Below, in pieces: positions 18,486 through 25,951 of a stretch of DNA of 64,000 nt; the first letter of the stretch is position 1, and each line of letters starts with the position of its first letter. The position numbers and the translations under genes were made by a program. The notes below the pieces were generated by a model. That model did not search any database. It worked only from the letters and a program-made list of their open reading frames with translations, and was not told the DNA's origin. This stretch comes from Gloeocapsa sp. PCC 73106 (GTDB taxonomy: Bacteria > Cyanobacteriota > Cyanobacteriia > Cyanobacteriales > Gloeocapsaceae). Location: NCBI RefSeq assembly GCF_000332035.1, contig NZ_ALVY01000222.1:1-64000 (forward strand), in the 5' to 3' direction.

Positions 18486-19278
18486 AGGTGAGTTATTAGA
18501 GTCTCCTACTCTAGTCTTAGAGATCGATGATCCAGCTTTACTCTATGGCGCTACGGTGTTTACTACCCTGCGCGTCTACGGTGAAGCTTTAGATCATCCT
18601 TTGACTCATTGGCAACAGCACTGCGATCGCCTTCGTCACACTTTAGTAACCTTGGGATGGTCTTTGCCCCACTGGACAAGATTACGAGAAGGAGCTACTA
18701 TACTCAAAAAATACCCCGTTTTACGTCTCACTATCTTTCCTGATGGTAGGGAATTAATTCTACCTCGTGCTTTACCGCCAAATCTGCAGCAAATGCAACA
18801 ACATGGCATAAAAGGTGAAGTAATCAGGGATTCTCTCTACCGTCGCTATCTCCCTGAACACAAAACAGGCAATTATTTAGGTCCTTGGTTAGCTAGAACC
18901 AAAGCACAACAATCAGGATACCAAGAAGCTATTTTAACCGATACACAGGGTAATTGGTTGGAAACGACTACAGGTAATCTCTGGGGTTATCGAGACAGAT
19001 GTTGGTATACACCTCTGTTGGATCAGGGAATGCTACCAGGAATCGCACAACAAGCTTTAATCCAATGGTTGAAGCAACAAGATATCCCCGTGGTATCTAG
19101 GGAATGGTCCCCCGATTGGGTAGACACTCTAGAAGCGATCGCCTATAGTAACAGCGTCCTAGAGGTTATCCCCTTTATCTCGATTAATAATCGTCAATTA
19201 CTCCTAAAATTAGATTATTTAGCACCACTAAGGCAGTATTTTACTAATTTTTCACTTTTGAGAGATAAAGATAATTAA
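18472..19278 (+). CDS. class IV aminotransferase, probable aminodeoxychorismate lyase (PabC-like)
   Basis: The 268-residue protein has the fold-type IV PLP-enzyme layout: [20 protein letters not shown], then [19 protein letters not shown], the probable cofactor lysine in [16 protein letters not shown], and the glutamate of [13 protein letters not shown]-amino-acid and branched-chain aminotransferases share these motifs. The family member usual in cyanobacteria is 4-amino-4-deoxychorismate lyase, which makes p-aminobenzoate for folate. It overlaps sufS by 14 bases and so is probably expressed with the Suf system, although folate synthesis has no obvious tie to Fe-S assembly. It ends 27 bases inside the convergent DUF3352 gene. 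Confidence 0.8.
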   Translation: MYWYKGELLESPTLVLEIDDPALLYGATVFTTLRVYGEALDHPLTHWQQHCDRLRHTLVTLGWSLPHWTRLREGATILKKYPVLRLTIFPDGRELILPRALPPNLQQMQQHGIKGEVIRDSLYRRYLPEHKTGNYLGPWLARTKAQQSGYQEAILTDTQGNWLETTTGNLWGYRDRCWYTPLLDQGMLPGIAQQALIQWLKQQDIPVVSREWSPDWVDTLEAIAYSNSVLEVIPFISINNRQLLLKLDYLAPLRQYFTNFSLLRDKDN

Positions 19279-20778
19279 ATCCGACTTAGTGCTAGTTTTG
19301 TCACCGCTTGTGGTACCCACCATGCCTTCAATTGAGGTGAGTATCGCGCGAGTATCGGCGTCCACTGAAGTGTTGTAACTGTCTAATTGAGCGATCACTG
19401 GCTGCATATCCAAATAAAAGTAGCCAAACCCAGAATCGGGTAAAGTAGCCACCCTTTGCTTATAGGTTTCATTCTGTAACAAAGAGTGAGCAGGCTTAAT
19501 CTCGGTTACAGTTTGAAATGGCAGACCAATCGTTAATGCCAGAGAATTTTTATCAATCCAACTATGAGATACTAAGGGTTGATTAAAACTGTTCCACTGG
19601 GTGATCTTTTTTCGGTTAATTTCGGTTTCTTTGAGGGAAATAAAGCCAGTATCTTGAGCCAACGTGGAAAATTTATCTAAGGAAGTCTGAGCGGTTTGAG
19701 GATCGCTCATTTGAATCAAGATGATTCCCCCTATGTTAAAGTTTTGGAAACCCTTATTAGTGGTAGTAAGGGCGATCGCGTAGTCTTGATCCATCCAGCC
19801 GAATACTTCTCGATCCACATCAATAGAGAATTGAGCAAAACTATCACGTATTAAGTCAACTGCTTGTTGTGCTTCAGGAAAAGTTTGAGCTTGAGCCACT
19901 ACATTTTGCCAACCGTAACTCAAGTTATTCCCATGAATTAAGAACCAGGTATCCGCAGGTAGAGAAGCCAGGATTTTTTTGTCTGGTGGAGAAGGGAGTT
20001 GAGTAACGCTTTGAGGCTCATGCTTTACAAAGCTTTGTAGATGTAACCCTTGATCATTTAATCCAATTGCTCCATTGAATGAACCAATCTTTTCCAAATC
20101 AGAAGACAGATTCTCCCCGGTTTGGCGCCAATCAACGAGATCATGAATATAAACTTGGGCTAATACATTTTTCAGTTTCACTTCCGACAGAGAGGCTTTT
20201 AATCCCTCTCGGTCTTGAAAAGACAAACCTTCTTGATAAGAATCGATCGCTCGTTTTACTACCTCTGCTTTGGGTCCACCTACTAGGTAATTATCGAGAA
20301 TTGCAAAATATACCTGTCCGTAATCTTCTGTATTTACTTGGTAAATTTTGACTTTCTCATACTCTAATTCTTCTAGTTTTGATAACTTTTGTTGATATTC
20401 CCAAGCTTTAATTTTGTCTTTGATTCCTGCTACTATCAATATTTCAGTTTCCCCATTGTTTAGAGATACTAGCGCGAAGGTCACTCCTCCCAGCCAAGAT
20501 CTGATCTGCTCTGTCTCTGGCAAATTTAAACTACGTTTAATCACAGCTTGTGCTTCAGGATTGCCCATGTTACTCAACTGAGACCATAATTTTTCTTCTG
20601 TAGAGACGTGAGCGATTAAGACAGTTTCCTGGGGAATCACTTGTGTCGCGCTATAGAGGTCGAAATTTTGCCAAGGCAAATCACCCCTAAGATAAAAATA
20701 TCCAGCGCTCGCACTACCAGCTAGTAACAAACCTCCCATTAAGCTTACACAGCCGCAGCCTTTATTTTGGTTACTCAT
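19252..20778 (-). CDS. DUF3352-domain envelope protein
   Basis: The 508-residue protein has a short polar start with a cysteine pair (GCGC), one hydrophobic helix (SLMGGLLLAGSASAGYFYLR) and a large extracytoplasmic part. The match to DUF3352 rests on ATQVIPQETVLIAHVSTEEK, on LPADTWFLIHGNNLS, and on LPDSGFGYFYLDMQP near the C-terminus. These proteins are common in cyanobacteria and have no demonstrated function. It is the last gene of a minus-strand run and is convergent with the aminotransferase. Confidence 0.8.
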   Translation of the reverse strand: MSNQNKGCGCVSLMGGLLLAGSASAGYFYLRGDLPWQNFDLYSATQVIPQETVLIAHVSTEEKLWSQLSNMGNPEAQAVIKRSLNLPETEQIRSWLGGVTFALVSLNNGETEILIVAGIKDKIKAWEYQQKLSKLEELEYEKVKIYQVNTEDYGQVYFAILDNYLVGGPKAEVVKRAIDSYQEGLSFQDREGLKASLSEVKLKNVLAQVYIHDLVDWRQTGENLSSDLEKIGSFNGAIGLNDQGLHLQSFVKHEPQSVTQLPSPPDKKILASLPADTWFLIHGNNLSYGWQNVVAQAQTFPEAQQAVDLIRDSFAQFSIDVDREVFGWMDQDYAIALTTTNKGFQNFNIGGIILIQMSDPQTAQTSLDKFSTLAQDTGFISLKETEINRKKITQWNSFNQPLVSHSWIDKNSLALTIGLPFQTVTEIKPAHSLLQNETYKQRVATLPDSGFGYFYLDMQPVIAQLDSYNTSVDADTRAILTSIEGMVGTTSGDKTSTKSDLIIFISQK

Positions 20779-20865
20779 GATTGCCTTACAGTTTTGTTTT
20801 AGTCTTGTATATTTACTACAACACTATTGCTCATGCTTCCGCAAAATTTTGCTGCTTCTGGTTGA

Positions 20866-21522
20866 TCAGAGGAGGTTTTTAGCGGCGCTTGCGATCGCTT
20901 CTACGGGATCTTCTGCCAACTTTTCCAAGGTAGTACGAGCTTGTTCCACTCCTAGATGGGAGATAGCTTGTACTAAGCGATAGCGGATTTGCCAATCTGG
21001 ATCATCTACTAAAGGGAGTAATAGAGGTAAAGCCCGGAGATCTTTTAATTCTCCCATGGCTCCTACCGCTGCGGTTCTGACGATATCATATTCTGAACTT
21101 AAAGCCTCTTCGAGGAGAGTTAAACCTCGAGGATCGCCGAATTCTCCCAGACTAGCAATAATACTCAACTGAACCAACCATTCAGAGGTTTGATGGTAGG
21201 TTTTTTCTAAATCTTCAAAAGCTTCGGTCAGTTTGAGAGCACCGATAACATCAGCAGCAGCTGCTTGTACGTCTGCTTCTGAATCACCATAGAGGCGATC
21301 GCGCAATAACTTCAGGGTTAATTGTAAATCATGATGACCCAGGGTATCCAATTGACTCACCGCCGCGTAACGAATGCGCGTATTTTGGTCAGTAATCAGG
21401 GGTTGAACCATCTCAAAAGCCACACCAGGATCTAGCTGACCTAGCTGGTTGATTCCTCTAATGCGATCGCCAAAATCAGAAGAATTAATTAATGTTTGAA
21501 CAGATTCGGGAGTAATACTCAT
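20866..21522 (-). CDS. nblB: HEAT-repeat protein, NblB type (phycobilisome degradation)
   Basis: The 218 residues are built of HEAT/PBS-lyase-type repeats, for example NTRIRYAAVSQLDTLG, EADVQAAAADVIGALK, EYDIVRTAAVGAMGELKD and PDWQIRYRLVQAISHLG. NblB is a HEAT protein needed for phycobilisome breakdown under nutrient stress, and the length and N-terminus (ITPESVQTLINSSDFGDRIR) fit it. Phycobilin-lyase subunits such as CpcE/CpcF are related but longer or differently arranged. The assignment to NblB is therefore likely but not certain. CpcT, another phycobilisome factor, lies at 59305. Confidence 0.75.
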   Translation of the reverse strand: MSITPESVQTLINSSDFGDRIRGINQLGQLDPGVAFEMVQPLITDQNTRIRYAAVSQLDTLGHHDLQLTLKLLRDRLYGDSEADVQAAAADVIGALKLTEAFEDLEKTYHQTSEWLVQLSIIASLGEFGDPRGLTLLEEALSSEYDIVRTAAVGAMGELKDLRALPLLLPLVDDPDWQIRYRLVQAISHLGVEQARTTLEKLAEDPVEAIASAAKNLL

Positions 21523-21538
21523 TAGTAATTTCTAGTAA

Positions 21539-21997
21539 TTAGCCGTTTGCCATGGTACGAATGATATCACCTCGGGTAATTATGCCCACCACTTTAGCCT
21601 CTGTATCAATGACTGGTAAACGACGGATATTTTTGTCGTGCATCACACGAGCCGCTTCCCGCATAGATTGTTCTGGCGTAATCGTGATTGGTTTAGACGT
21701 CATAACTTCTCCGACGGTTTGTCCCAGTGCTTTATGAATTTCTTTTTCATAGCGCTTAGGATTTTCTAAATAAATCACACTGTCAAGAAACATAATATAA
21801 GGAGGTGGCTCCACCCCGGTTTCTTGCCACATTAAATCTGTATCCGAGATTACCCCAACTAATGCTCCCTCGTCGTCAACTACCGGTAGACCACTAATCC
21901 GTTTTTCTGCCAAGATTTTAATCGCTTCTGAGAGGGGAGTTTCCGGTTGCACCGTCAGGGGATTAGGTGTCATCACCTCTCCTACTGTTTGATTCAT
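21539..21997 (-). CDS. tandem CBS-domain protein
   Basis: The 152-residue protein is simply two CBS domains. The first is VGEVMTPNPLTVQPETPLSE through VGVISDTDLMWQE. The second is VGEVMTSKPITITPEQSMRE through VGIITRGDIIRTM. CBS pairs bind adenine nucleotides and act as energy or redox sensors. A hydrophobic-aromatic insertion (PPPYIMFLDSVIYLENPKRY) lies between them. It lies 16 bases from the nblB-like gene on the same strand, so the two may be transcribed together. Confidence 0.9.
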   Translation of the reverse strand: MNQTVGEVMTPNPLTVQPETPLSEAIKILAEKRISGLPVVDDEGALVGVISDTDLMWQETGVEPPPYIMFLDSVIYLENPKRYEKEIHKALGQTVGEVMTSKPITITPEQSMREAARVMHDKNIRRLPVIDTEAKVVGIITRGDIIRTMANG

Positions 21998-22082
21998 ATT
22001 TGTTCTTAAAAATGGGGGTTTAATTGGGTCACAGGACTAACCCGTGACTCCTTATAGATCCAGAATAGAACTTTAAGCGCTC

Positions 22083-24101
22083 TTAATGACCATTACTAGC
22101 TAAAACACTAGCGGTTATTTTTTCCGGGACTTCTTCGAGATGGTCGTATTGCCATTGGAAGAAACCTACTCCTAGGGTTAGAGAACGCAGTTCAATGATT
22201 AGATCTTGCATTTGCGCTTGAGGTAAATACCCCGTCACCTGATCCCAGCCTTTCCAGTTTGAGACTGGTTCAAATCCCAAAATTTGACCCCGGCGACCGG
22301 TTAGTAATTGTAGTGCTTTAGAAGTAAACTCGCCAGGAACAGACATAGTAACCGTCACAATCGGTTCGAGTAAAATTGGTTCACAGTGAGGCATTCCTTC
22401 GGTCATAGCGATTCTGGCCGCCTGTTTAAAAGCTTGTTCAGAGCTATCTACTGAGTGGTAGGAACCATTAGTGAGGGTAATATCCACGTCCACTACAGGA
22501 AAACCCAAGGGACCGTGATCAAGATACTCTCTTACCCCCATTTCCACACCTGGAATATATTGTTTAGGGACGACACCACCTACGATAGTATCATGGAAAT
22601 TAAAGCCATCTCCTCGTGTCAGGGGCTTGATATCTAGATAAACATCGCCAAAAGCACCGTGTCCCCCACTTTGATGTTTATAGCGTCCGTGGGCTGTAGT
22701 AGCTTTACGAATCGTTTCCTTGTAGGGGACTTGGGGTAAATGAGTCTGCATGGGCAGGTTATACTTGCGTTTGAGACGTTCTAGAGCTACTCGTAAATGA
22801 ATCTCGCCTTGTCCCCAGAGAATTACCTCGTGAGTGTCTCCGTGTTGTTCCCAGTGTAAACCGGGATCCTCTTCTATCAGTTTATTGATCGCCCCGGTGA
22901 GTTTAACTTCATCCCGACGGTTTTCTGGTGCGATCGCTAGAGCATACACTGGTCTAAGTCGGTCTATCCGAGGTAACTTTTGCCCTGTACCGCTAATTAG
23001 GGTATCTCCGGTGTTAACTCCCTCTAAACGACTAACTGCGACGATTTGTCCAGTTTGCGCCGCAGTTAGAGACTCTGTTTGTTGTCCCGTCAGTTCAGAC
23101 AAACTCCCAGTACGTAAATCATTGAACATCATGCCCTCGGTGAGTTCTCCTTGCCACACTCTGACTACAGAAAGTCTACCACCTTGAGGATTATAATAAG
23201 TTTTGAGCACTTGTAAAATAGTGCTTTGATCTTGAGTATTTAGTCCCCGACGAGTGGCTGTTAGCTCTGGTGCGGGGGCTTCTTTTACTAAAATATCCAA
23301 CAAAGGACGAACGCCATAATCTAGTTCTGCGGTACCAAAACAAACTGGAACTATCTGATCAGCGCCTAGTTCTTTTTTCAGATCCTGTAAGACTTCTTCC
23401 TTGGGTGGTTCAATATCTTCGAGTAATTCTTCTAGAAGATGATCGTCGAAATCAGCCAATGTTTCTAACATCTCGGCGTGGGCTTGTTTTTCCTCTGCTC
23501 GCAGATTTTCCGATAGGGGAACCGGATCCGCGGAGCTTCCCGGATGATAGTGATAAGCTTGTTCGGTGATTAAGTCAATGTACCCCAACAAGTCATGTTC
23601 TTGGCAAATAGGATATTGCAGAGGTACTAAAGGGCGACTCGATACCTGTTTGAGAGCTTGTAAAATTTCCGAATAGTGGTTATTAGCGCGCTCCATCTTA
23701 TTGATGAACACCAGATGAGGAATTTCCCAATCGTCCAGAAACTTAAACAAGGGAGCGAGAGTTAAAACTTTCTCTACTATCGGCTCACACACTATTACTG
23801 CCGCACCCACTCCGATTAAAGCATTGTAAGTTTCTTGCAAAAACTCAACAGAACCGGGACAGTCTAGAAATTGTAACTCTATATCCTGATATTTGGTCTT
23901 GGCTAGAGAGATTTCTACACTCATTTGGTGTTCTCTAGCTTCTGGGCTACTGTCTCCCACGGTGTTTCCCTCTTTGACCGTGCCCTTGCGGTTTAGCTTT
24001 CCTGTAACGAATAGTAAACTTTCTAGTAAGGTGGTTTTACCACTGGAGTAGGGACCCACCAGGGCCACATTACGAATGTTTACCGCAGCTTTTTGCTTCA
24101 T
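22083..24101 (-). CDS. elongation factor G-like GTPase (EF-G2 type)
   Basis: The 672-residue protein has the EF-G layout. GTPase motifs are G1 at 16-23 (GPYSSGKT), G3 at 80-83 (DCPG) and G4 at 134-137 (NKME). Translation-factor domain 2 includes KTYYNPQGGRLSVVRVWQGE. Domain IV contains SGGHGAFGDVYLDIKP, and domain V reaches ITASVLASNGH. It is about 20 residues shorter than standard EF-G (about 690) and starts with a shorter leader, like the second EF-G copies many bacteria carry. G4 normally reads NKxD; Glu137 in place of Asp could alter guanine specificity. A hairpin lies just upstream of its start. Confidence 0.9.
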   Translation of the reverse strand: MKQKAAVNIRNVALVGPYSSGKTTLLESLLFVTGKLNRKGTVKEGNTVGDSSPEAREHQMSVEISLAKTKYQDIELQFLDCPGSVEFLQETYNALIGVGAAVIVCEPIVEKVLTLAPLFKFLDDWEIPHLVFINKMERANNHYSEILQALKQVSSRPLVPLQYPICQEHDLLGYIDLITEQAYHYHPGSSADPVPLSENLRAEEKQAHAEMLETLADFDDHLLEELLEDIEPPKEEVLQDLKKELGADQIVPVCFGTAELDYGVRPLLDILVKEAPAPELTATRRGLNTQDQSTILQVLKTYYNPQGGRLSVVRVWQGELTEGMMFNDLRTGSLSELTGQQTESLTAAQTGQIVAVSRLEGVNTGDTLISGTGQKLPRIDRLRPVYALAIAPENRRDEVKLTGAINKLIEEDPGLHWEQHGDTHEVILWGQGEIHLRVALERLKRKYNLPMQTHLPQVPYKETIRKATTAHGRYKHQSGGHGAFGDVYLDIKPLTRGDGFNFHDTIVGGVVPKQYIPGVEMGVREYLDHGPLGFPVVDVDITLTNGSYHSVDSSEQAFKQAARIAMTEGMPHCEPILLEPIVTVTMSVPGEFTSKALQLLTGRRGQILGFEPVSNWKGWDQVTGYLPQAQMQDLIIELRSLTLGVGFFQWQYDHLEEVPEKITASVLASNGH

Positions 24102-24123
24102 ATTGACTCCTAATTATAGGCTT

Positions 24124-24146
24124 ATTTCACTCTTTTTCAGTGAAAT
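24124..24146. promoter_or_regulatory. 8-bp perfect hairpin/palindrome upstream of the EF-G-like gene
   Basis: ATTTCACT (24124-24131) and AGTGAAAT (24139-24146) are perfect inverted arms around a 7-base loop. The element lies about 23 bases before the EF-G-like ATG on the minus strand. It could be a DNA operator or a 5'-leader hairpin; nothing here decides which. Confidence 0.4.
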
Positions 24147-24303
24147 TGTCTCTCTACTTCTGAGATTAGCTCATTAACCCTACAAGAGTACCTAAGTTGC
24201 AATGTATTTTAACTTTTAGCAGTAGCGATAAGTAATCCCTGTAGTATCACGTTTTTTCAATTTTGTGGTAAATTTGGGTAATGTTGAATTTATATTATTG
24301 ATC

Positions 24304-24777
24304 ATGTTTTCTCTCAAAATTGGTCTGGTCAGTTTTACTGTATGCTCTCTGTTTAGTTCCAGTTCTTTCACAGCTTTAGCACCTTTACAAGCACAAACAG
24401 AATCAATTCCTGCTAATTGTCAACTTTTAAAGGAAGTTCGCACTGGAGCAACTGAAATTACTAAAAAAATTCAAGCTCTGGGGATTACTAATAATTTTAA
24501 TACTGATTTTGGTATACCTTCGGGAGTTGCTTTTACTTCTTATCAAGCGATGATGCGGGTAGAAAATAACGCTAACTATGATGTCACAATTAATCTCAAA
24601 TATGGAGATAATTCAGTCAGTACAGCTTTAGAAAAACCACAGATACCCATGGTCATAGGCGAAAATTATGCTTTACCCTTTAATAGTCCTACTGATAGAC
24701 AACCCTATCAAATTAACTTCAATATCGCCGGACCTAATAATAACACTTACACTATTTCTGTGATGGCTTGCGAATAA
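24304..24777 (+). CDS. small secreted protein of unknown function
   Basis: The 157-residue protein starts with a good signal peptide: MFSLKIGLVSFTVCSLF, then a serine-rich stretch and FTALAPLQAQ, with cleavage likely after AQA or nearby. A GTG 39 bases earlier is in frame but would weaken the signal. The mature part includes TDFGIPSGVAFTSYQAMMRV and NANYDVTINLKYGDNSVSTA, a beta-rich pattern with one cysteine near each end (ANCQLL and VMACE) that could form a disulfide. I do not recognise the family. It ends 229 bases before the DUF1822-like gene on the same strand; a link to that module is possible but unproven. Confidence 0.65.
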   Translation: MFSLKIGLVSFTVCSLFSSSSFTALAPLQAQTESIPANCQLLKEVRTGATEITKKIQALGITNNFNTDFGIPSGVAFTSYQAMMRVENNANYDVTINLKYGDNSVSTALEKPQIPMVIGENYALPFNSPTDRQPYQINFNIAGPNNNTYTISVMACE

Positions 24778-24802
24778 TTATCTTTATCTATCTTTAAAAA
24801 AT

Positions 24803-24830
24803 GGTGAGCATCGTCTGAAGGTAGCTCACC
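24803..24830 (-). terminator. hairpin with U-tract in the minus direction
   Basis: GGTGAGC (24803-24809) pairs with GCTCACC (24824-24830) around 14 bases. Read on the minus strand the stem is followed by ATTTTTTAAAG, as in a rho-independent terminator, yet no minus-strand gene ends here. On the + strand the same A-run precedes the stem, so it would not terminate the secreted-protein gene efficiently. Confidence 0.4.
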
Positions 24831-25006
24831 TCAAGGATACTCAGTAATTATATTTAGCTAATACTATAGAGATTTGCTATCATAGACTTAGTTACTTAAA
24901 GTTGAGTATAACATAAAGTGCAGTCTCTAGGGGATAAAAATCTGAGTGTTGACTAGAGCAAAAGCCAGCCAAATATGAATATTTTTAATCAAAATGGTAA
25001 AATAAT

Positions 25007-25951
25007 ATGAATATTGACGATCTTGCCAACTATGACTCTGTAATTCAACATCAACCCCCACCACAACCAGGGGAAATATGGGAAATAGGCGAGAGTCGCT
25101 ATCTCATGATCGTAAATACGGTTGATGATCGCGTTTATTCAGGAATAGTCATCTCAGAAAAAACTAAATTTATGAGCGATTATAATTTCGTAATTACTCA
25201 AAACATTTCTGGTATTTCTCGAGATTTACTAATAGAAGCTTGGCATTTAATAGAAATATTGGATTGTCATTTAGTGCAGAAAGTAGGCAACAGATTATCT
25301 CGGGAAATCTATGACTATATTTTAGATGTCTATGATAAAAGTTTAGAAAACAAGAATCAAAATCCTCTGAGTTTTGAGAAAGCAGAAAAAAGTTGGGGAG
25401 AATTTATGGAAAAACAAGTAGTCGCTTATAAAACCTATCAATTCACGAGTCAATTAATAGAAGCAGCGATTGTCAACGAGCAAGAGATAAGGAGTTTAAA
25501 TCAGCCGGAAATTGTTTTAAATCAATGGTTAGAGGATGTATTCCTGTCGGGATGGCAAAAGTTAACGGATTTATTGAATACTCCAGATTATCAGCTTAAT
25601 TATAGTCTGAGAAGTGAAGTACAAATGACGACTATTCAGGGAATTAAATCCCTAAGTTTAGGAGAAGAAACCATTGCGACTGTCATGGCGGTTAATCTAG
25701 AAAGTAACGATAAGTTGGGAATAAGTATAGAAATTATTCCTCAAGGAAATCAACGTTATTTACCCGATGACTTGCTAGTAAATATTTTATCTAGCAGTGA
25801 AGAGATAGTAAAGTCTTTTCAAGCTAGAAGTGCAGATAATTGTCTGAAGTTACCAAAAATGAAGTTGTCTCCCAATGGTGAATTTACTCTGGAAATAATT
25901 TCAGGGGAAGTAACAATCAGAGAAAAATTTGTCCATATTGTCCATGACTAA
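25007..25951 (+). CDS. DUF1822-like cytoplasmic protein of a CHAT-CHASE2 module
   Basis: The 314-residue protein lacks a signal or membrane helix. Its C-terminal part (about 210-314) resembles cyanobacterial DUF1822 proteins: SLGEETIATVMAVNL, IEIIPQGNQRYLPDDLLV, VKSFQARSADNCLKL and FTLEIISGEVTIREKF. The preceding VLNQWLEDVFLSGWQKL also fits. DUF1822 genes are usually found beside CHASE2 genes in cyanobacteria, as here. The N-terminal 60 residues (QPGEIWEIGESRYLMIVN, then RVYSGIVISEKTKF) resemble a PemK-like SH3-type barrel, which I have not seen noted for DUF1822. The last 8 bases overlap the next gene. Role unknown; adaptor or substrate of the CHAT domain is a guess. Confidence 0.7.
   Translation: MNIDDLANYDSVIQHQPPPQPGEIWEIGESRYLMIVNTVDDRVYSGIVISEKTKFMSDYNFVITQNISGISRDLLIEAWHLIEILDCHLVQKVGNRLSREIYDYILDVYDKSLENKNQNPLSFEKAEKSWGEFMEKQVVAYKTYQFTSQLIEAAIVNEQEIRSLNQPEIVLNQWLEDVFLSGWQKLTDLLNTPDYQLNYSLRSEVQMTTIQGIKSLSLGEETIATVMAVNLESNDKLGISIEIIPQGNQRYLPDDLLVNILSSSEEIVKSFQARSADNCLKLPKMKLSPNGEFTLEIISGEVTIREKFVHIVHD

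Noticed and set aside
22455-23569. Several + strand frames inside the EF-G-like gene
   Set aside because: They are complementary to conserved GTPase domains; codon patterns follow the real gene.
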